The notes beneath the pieces are model-generated. The model searched no databases. It saw only the letters and a program-made list of their open reading frames with translations, and was not told the DNA's origin. Positions 56,684 through 64,000 of a DNA stretch of 64,000 nt are shown here, in pieces (the stretch's first letter is position 1; every line of letters starts with the position of its first letter). Where the stretch lies: contig NZ_CP045118.1 in NCBI RefSeq assembly GCF_009189165.1, forward strand, positions 4,526,001-4,590,000, read 5' to 3'. A program made the position numbers and the translations under genes. The DNA is from Pseudomonas sp. SCB32. Its GTDB lineage: Bacteria > Pseudomonadota > Gammaproteobacteria > Pseudomonadales > Pseudomonadaceae.

Positions 56684-57382
56684 TCAGTGCTTGGCGAAGT
56701 TACGCTGCAGGCGCTGCAGGTCTTCCGGGGTGGTGACCTTGATGTTGTCCACCCGCCCTTCCACCATGCGCGGCTTGTAGCCCGCCCATTCCATGGCCGA
56801 GGCTTCGTCGGTGATGGCCGCGTCGGCCACCAGCGCATCGGCGAGCGCGCGATGCAGCGCACCGAGGCGGAACATCTGCGGGGTGTAGGCCTGCCAGACC
56901 ACACTGCGGTCGATGGTCTCGACCACACGGCCATTGGCATCGACGCGCTTCAAGGTATCCCGCGCGGGCACGCCAAGCAGGCCGCCCACGGTATCGAATT
57001 CCAATTCGTCCAGCAGGCGATCCAGATCGGCGCGCGCCAGGTTCGGCCGGGCAGCGTCGTGCACCAGCACCCAATCATCGGTGGCGGCGCCGAGCTCACT
57101 CAGGCGCAGCAAGCCATTGAGCACCGAAGCGGCACGCTCACGGCCGCCTTCGGCACGCTGGATCAGTTCGTTGGAGGCGCTCGGCAGGGTCGGCCACCAG
57201 GGATCATCGGCGGCCAGGCACACCACCAGGCCCTTGAGCCGGGGATGACCAAGGAAACAGTCGAGAGTACGTTCGAGAATGCTGCGACCGGCAAGGTCGA
57301 GGTATTGCTTGGGGCGATCGGCACGCATCCGCGAACCGATGCCGGCGGCCGGTATTACGGCCCAGAAGGCAGGAGTGGTCAT
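56684..57382 (-). CDS. ispD: 2-C-methyl-D-erythritol 4-phosphate cytidylyltransferase
   Basis: IspD makes CDP-methylerythritol in the MEP pathway. The 232-residue protein has AVIPAAGIGSRMRADRPKQY (nucleotide-binding loop), VLVHDAARPNL and RQ-like AYTPQMFR segments, the typical IspD set. It overlaps ftsB by 4 bases, making a ftsB-ispD operon, a conserved pair in gammaproteobacteria. Confidence 0.96.
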   Translation of the reverse strand: MTTPAFWAVIPAAGIGSRMRADRPKQYLDLAGRSILERTLDCFLGHPRLKGLVVCLAADDPWWPTLPSASNELIQRAEGGRERAASVLNGLLRLSELGAATDDWVLVHDAARPNLARADLDRLLDELEFDTVGGLLGVPARDTLKRVDANGRVVETIDRSVVWQAYTPQMFRLGALHRALADALVADAAITDEASAMEWAGYKPRMVEGRVDNIKVTTPEDLQRLQRNFAKH

Positions 57383-57663
57383 TGCGCGAGCTGGTAGAGG
57401 GTTTCCTTGTCCTTGACCATGCCGAGTTCGTGGCGGGCACGCTCCTCGACCGTCTCGGTGCCTTTCTTGAGCTCGGCCACTTCGGCCTCGAGGATGCGGT
57501 TACGCTCGAGCAGACGCTCGTTTTCGCCCTGCTGGTCGGCGATCTGCTTCTGCAGGTCGCGCACCTGCGCCAGGCTGCCATCGCCGACCCACAGGCGATA
57601 CTGCAAACCGGCCAACGCCAGGATCAGCACGACGAACAGCCAATAAGGGCTACGTAACCTCAA
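57379..57663 (-). CDS. ftsB: Cell division protein FtsB
   Basis: FtsB is a bitopic membrane protein of the divisome that binds FtsL and FtsQ. The 94-residue protein has a short cytoplasmic start, one membrane helix (YWLFVVLILALAGLQYRLWVG, about 7-27), and a coiled coil (about 30-70: LQKQIADQQGENERLLERNRILEAEVAELK). It lies between eno and ispD; a GC hairpin separates it from eno. Confidence 0.95.
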   Translation of the reverse strand: MRLRSPYWLFVVLILALAGLQYRLWVGDGSLAQVRDLQKQIADQQGENERLLERNRILEAEVAELKKGTETVEERARHELGMVKDKETLYQLAQ

Positions 57664-57682
57664 ACCATCAGCTCCATATGCA

Positions 57683-57706
57683 AAGGGGTGGCTCCTGCCA
57701 CCCCTT
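57683..57706 (-). terminator. Hairpin between eno and ftsB
   Basis: AAGGGGTGGC-TCCT-GCCACCCCTT is a perfect 10-base-pair stem. On the minus strand it is followed by TGCATATG, a poor T-run, so it may only partly terminate eno transcripts. Confidence 0.7.
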
Positions 57707-57724
57707 CACCGTACCAGACTAGCG

Positions 57725-59086
<1,362 letters not shown>

Positions 59087-59109
59087 TCAAGGCAGCATCG
59101 AGCGGATTC

Positions 59110-61601
<2,492 letters not shown>

Positions 61602-61642
61602 TCAGCGTTTAGGCGGCTCGGCCGCCGGGGAAGCGAAGGTGT

Positions 61643-61675
61643 CGGACCGTAGTCCGGCTCACGACTTCGTCGTGA
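61643..61675. other. Two adjacent hairpins upstream of pyrG
   Basis: CGGAC-CGTA-GTCCG (61643-61656) and TCACGAC-TTC-GTCGTGA (61659-61675) lie in the 170-base tilS/pyrG spacer. No T-run follows on either strand. They could be a leader structure of pyrG mRNA or a weak tilS terminator. Confidence 0.35.
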
Positions 61676-61756
61676 TCAATAGCGAACTCCCGCTGATTCC
61701 AAGGGAATCGGCAGGAGCGATATAAGACGGGAGCGTAGTCTACCGGAAAGCGGCTA

Positions 61757-63085
61757 TCAGCTCAAACCCGAGTCATTCGTCGGAGGTGTCCAACCCAGGA
61801 TCCAGGACTGTCCCGGCTCCACGCGCAGCTCCGGCAGCAGCGCTACACCCAGCAGTTCGTCGGCTCGCCAGAGCAGTGGCAGGCGGCCGCGAAGGAACGC
61901 CGGAACCCCAGCCTCGTTGAGTAGGCGCTTGAGATCGCGGTGGCCACGTCCAGGCAGCGCCATGACTTCCCCGCCCTGTCGGTAGCGAACCTCCAACGGC
62001 CCGCGCGGCGACTCGCCCTCGACGTGCAACGAGCCGTTTCCAGGCAGCACCAGTGCGTGAGAGGCATCCGCCCAGGACTGCACCTGCGGCACGAACGCCA
62101 GCCAGGCATTCGCCAACCACCAGAGCCGACCATTGGCGCGGCGCAGCTCGCCGTCGGCGAGGCGCCAGACGGGCTCGGCATCCGCCCGCGCATCGCGCAG
62201 ATCCTGCCAGCCGGCCCAATGCGCGCTGTCGGGTAATCGAGCCAGGGGCGCCAGCCAATGACGAAGGGCATTACGCTGGCGCGCCTCGCTCAGGGCAATC
62301 AACGGCCCGATTGCCAGGGAAGGCAACGGCATTTCCCGGTAATGCGCCTGCTGGTCCGCCGCCATCAGATCAGCCTGGGCCAACTCCGTCAGCAGACCGT
62401 CAGCCTCGGCCAGATGCCCGGCACTGCGAACGATGGTTTCGCCCGCTGCCGGCCAACGCCAGGCGATGAACGGTAGCAATTGGTTGCGCAGGTAATTGCG
62501 GTCAAAATCGTCGCTGGCGTTGGACGGGTCCTCCACCCAACTCAGGCCATGGCTGCGGGCATAGCGCTCCAGCTCGTCGCGGGAGATGCCCAGCAACGGC
62601 CGCAGCAGAAGCCCGCTACCCAGCGAGCGACAGGCGGGCATTCCTGCCAGACCGCGCACGCCCGCACCACGGAACAGGCGGAACAGCACGGTTTCGGCCT
62701 GATCATCGCGATGCTGGCCGGTCAGCAGGCACTCGCCCTCCCCCAGGATTGCGGTGAATGCGCCATAGCGAGCCTCCCGGGCGGCACGCTCCAGGCTCGC
62801 CCATCCATCCACCCGCACACGCTCGACACGCAACGGCACGCCAAGCGCGTCGCAAAACCTCTGGCAGTGCTCCGGCCAGGCATCGGCGACGGTCTGCAGG
62901 CCGTGATGAACATGAATGGCGGAAATCGGCGGCAACACCTCGCGACGGGCGAGCTGTACCAGTAGATGCAGGAGAACGGTGGAATCCAACCCGCCAGACA
63001 GCGCCACCCGCCACGCCGGCGCGCGGCGCCAGGGTACGAGTGCAGCTAGAAGTCGGTTTTCCAGAGACACGGAGTCAAGGGACAT
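61757..63085 (-). CDS. tilS: tRNA(Ile)-lysidine synthetase TilS
   Basis: TilS uses ATP and lysine to change the wobble cytidine of tRNA-Ile2 to lysidine, essential for reading AUA. The 442-residue protein has the PP-loop SGGLDS at residues 30-35, the conserved ISAIHVHHGLQ and GVRGLAGMPACR segments, and the longer C-terminal tRNA-binding domains of gammaproteobacterial TilS. It lies between accA and pyrG as in P. aeruginosa. Confidence 0.95.
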   Translation of the reverse strand: MSLDSVSLENRLLAALVPWRRAPAWRVALSGGLDSTVLLHLLVQLARREVLPPISAIHVHHGLQTVADAWPEHCQRFCDALGVPLRVERVRVDGWASLERAAREARYGAFTAILGEGECLLTGQHRDDQAETVLFRLFRGAGVRGLAGMPACRSLGSGLLLRPLLGISRDELERYARSHGLSWVEDPSNASDDFDRNYLRNQLLPFIAWRWPAAGETIVRSAGHLAEADGLLTELAQADLMAADQQAHYREMPLPSLAIGPLIALSEARQRNALRHWLAPLARLPDSAHWAGWQDLRDARADAEPVWRLADGELRRANGRLWWLANAWLAFVPQVQSWADASHALVLPGNGSLHVEGESPRGPLEVRYRQGGEVMALPGRGHRDLKRLLNEAGVPAFLRGRLPLLWRADELLGVALLPELRVEPGQSWILGWTPPTNDSGLS

Positions 63086-63102
63086 GGCGCAGTAAGGCGG
63101 GA

Positions 63103-63134
63103 TGGATGACGAGGCAAGGATACCTCGTCATCCA
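63103..63134. terminator. Strong hairpin between accA and tilS
   Basis: TGGATGACGAGG and CCTCGTCATCCA form a perfect 12-base-pair stem over an 8-base loop. There is no T-run; it may slow or process the accA-tilS transcript. Confidence 0.5.
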
Positions 63135-63154
63135 CGCTGCGCCGAAGGCATCGA

Positions 63155-64000
63155 TCAGGCGATGCCGTAGCTCATCAGGCGCTCGTAGCGGCGCGCCAGC
63201 AGTTCTTCGGTGCTCAGCTGCTTGAGGGTATCCAGCTGGCCGGTCAGGGCCTTGCGGATCGACTCGGACATCGCGGCCGGGTCGCGGTGGGCGCTGCCCA
63301 GCGGCTCGGCAATGATGTTGTCGACGATGCCCAGGTCCTTCAGGCGATTCGCAGTGATGCCCATGGCCTCGGCGGCTTCCGGCGCCTTCTCGGCGGTACG
63401 CCAGAGGATCGAGGCGCAACCTTCGGGCGAGATCACCGCGTAGGTGGAGTACTGCAGCATGTTCAGTTGGTCGCACACGCCAATGGCCAGTGCGCCGCCG
63501 GAACCGCCTTCGCCGATCACGGTAGCGATGATCGGAGTCTTCAGGCGCGACATGACGCGCAGGTTCCAGGCAATCGCCTCGCTCTGGCCGCGCTCTTCGG
63601 CGTCGATGCCCGGGTAGGCACCGGGGGTGTCGATGAAGGTCAGGATCGGCATCTTGAAGCGTTCGGCCATTTCCATCAGGCGGCAAGCCTTGCGGTAGCC
63701 CTCCGGACGCGGCATGCCGAAGTTGCGGCGGACCTTCTCGCGGACTTCACGGCCTTTCTGGTGACCGATGATCATTACCGGCTGTTCGTCCAGACGGGCA
63801 ACGCCGCCGACGATGGCCGCGTCATCGGCGAAGTGACGGTCGCCGTGCAGCTCTTCGAACTCGCCGAAGATGTGCTCGATGTAGTCGAGGGTGTAGGGGC
63901 GACGCGGATGGCGAGCGAGCTGGGCGATCTGCCAGCTGGTCAGGTTGCCGAAGATGTTCTCGGTCAGCGCCTTGCTCTTCTCCTGCAGACGGGAGATTTC
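63155..64000 (-). CDS. accA: Acetyl-CoA carboxylase carboxyltransferase alpha subunit, N-terminus cut off
   Basis: AccA with AccD transfers carboxyl from carboxybiotin to acetyl-CoA, starting fatty acid synthesis. The frame is open from the right edge of the window to the stop at 63155; 281 residues are visible, so about 35 N-terminal ones lie outside. Visible blocks include [63 protein letters not shown] and [11 protein letters not shown]. The internal ATG at 63775 is not the start. Confidence 0.96.
   Translation of the reverse strand, partial: EISRLQEKSKALTENIFGNLTSWQIAQLARHPRRPYTLDYIEHIFGEFEELHGDRHFADDAAIVGGVARLDEQPVMIIGHQKGREVREKVRRNFGMPRPEGYRKACRLMEMAERFKMPILTFIDTPGAYPGIDAEERGQSEAIAWNLRVMSRLKTPIIATVIGEGGSGGALAIGVCDQLNMLQYSTYAVISPEGCASILWRTAEKAPEAAEAMGITANRLKDLGIVDNIIAEPLGSAHRDPAAMSESIRKALTGQLDTLKQLSTEELLARRYERLMSYGIA

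Overview
The window is ordinary Pseudomonas chromosome, GC-rich and densely coded. Protein sequences and gene order most resemble the P. aeruginosa / P. nitroreducens / P. citronellolis branch. Many neighbours follow the order I remember from P. aeruginosa PAO1 (from memory, not searched), so most functions rest on both family motifs and conserved context. No prophage, insertion sequence, CRISPR array, plasmid gene or rRNA operon was seen.

Region 1 (1-27.8 kb) matches a PAO1 PA0937-PA0912-like block. It holds a cut-off MarR regulator divergent from a small CPVC thioredoxin-like protein, a DUF2058 protein, lpxO, mazG, relA, rlmD, cysM, a PirRS-like two-component pair, gacS, ldhA, a zinc-ribbon-like protein, a META lipoprotein and dinB. 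Three initiator tRNA-fMet genes follow, each with its own promoter and terminator. Then come mprF with its alanyl-phosphatidylglycerol hydrolase partner, cytochrome b561, kup, rimO, DUF1456, DUF2784 and an ArnT-like glycosyltransferase.

Region 2 (27.9-35.1 kb) is a patchwork: trmO, a divergent monooxygenase/VOC pair around an AT-rich operator-like spacer, the fpr/finR divergent pair, dgkA, erdR, an EamA transporter and a DTW-domain tRNA modification enzyme. Most REP palindromes of the window lie here.

Region 3 (35.3-64 kb) matches a PA3611-PA3639-like block: a secreted QSregVF protein and a DUF3820 protein; phosphoketolase divergent from a beta-CASP metallo-beta-lactamase protein and a LOG protein around an Anr-like box; recX-recA with a LexA box; cinA; mutS; fdxA; the regulatory RNA rsmZ with a GacA-type upstream site; rpoS-nlpD-pcm-surE-truD-ispF; the formaldehyde detoxification genes fghA-adhC with regulator gfnR; yedE-yedF; ispD-ftsB; eno, kdsA, pyrG, tilS and a cut-off accA.

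One theme links the regions: global stress control. The window encodes RelA (ppGpp), MazG, GacS, RsmZ and RpoS. GacS and its expected output RsmZ lie about 34 kb apart. No convincing new biological system was found. The best leads are non-coding: rsmZ and its control site, the three-promoter tRNA-fMet array, the near-identical REP copies, a nested inverted-repeat element at 21.5 kb, and several unreported-looking operators.
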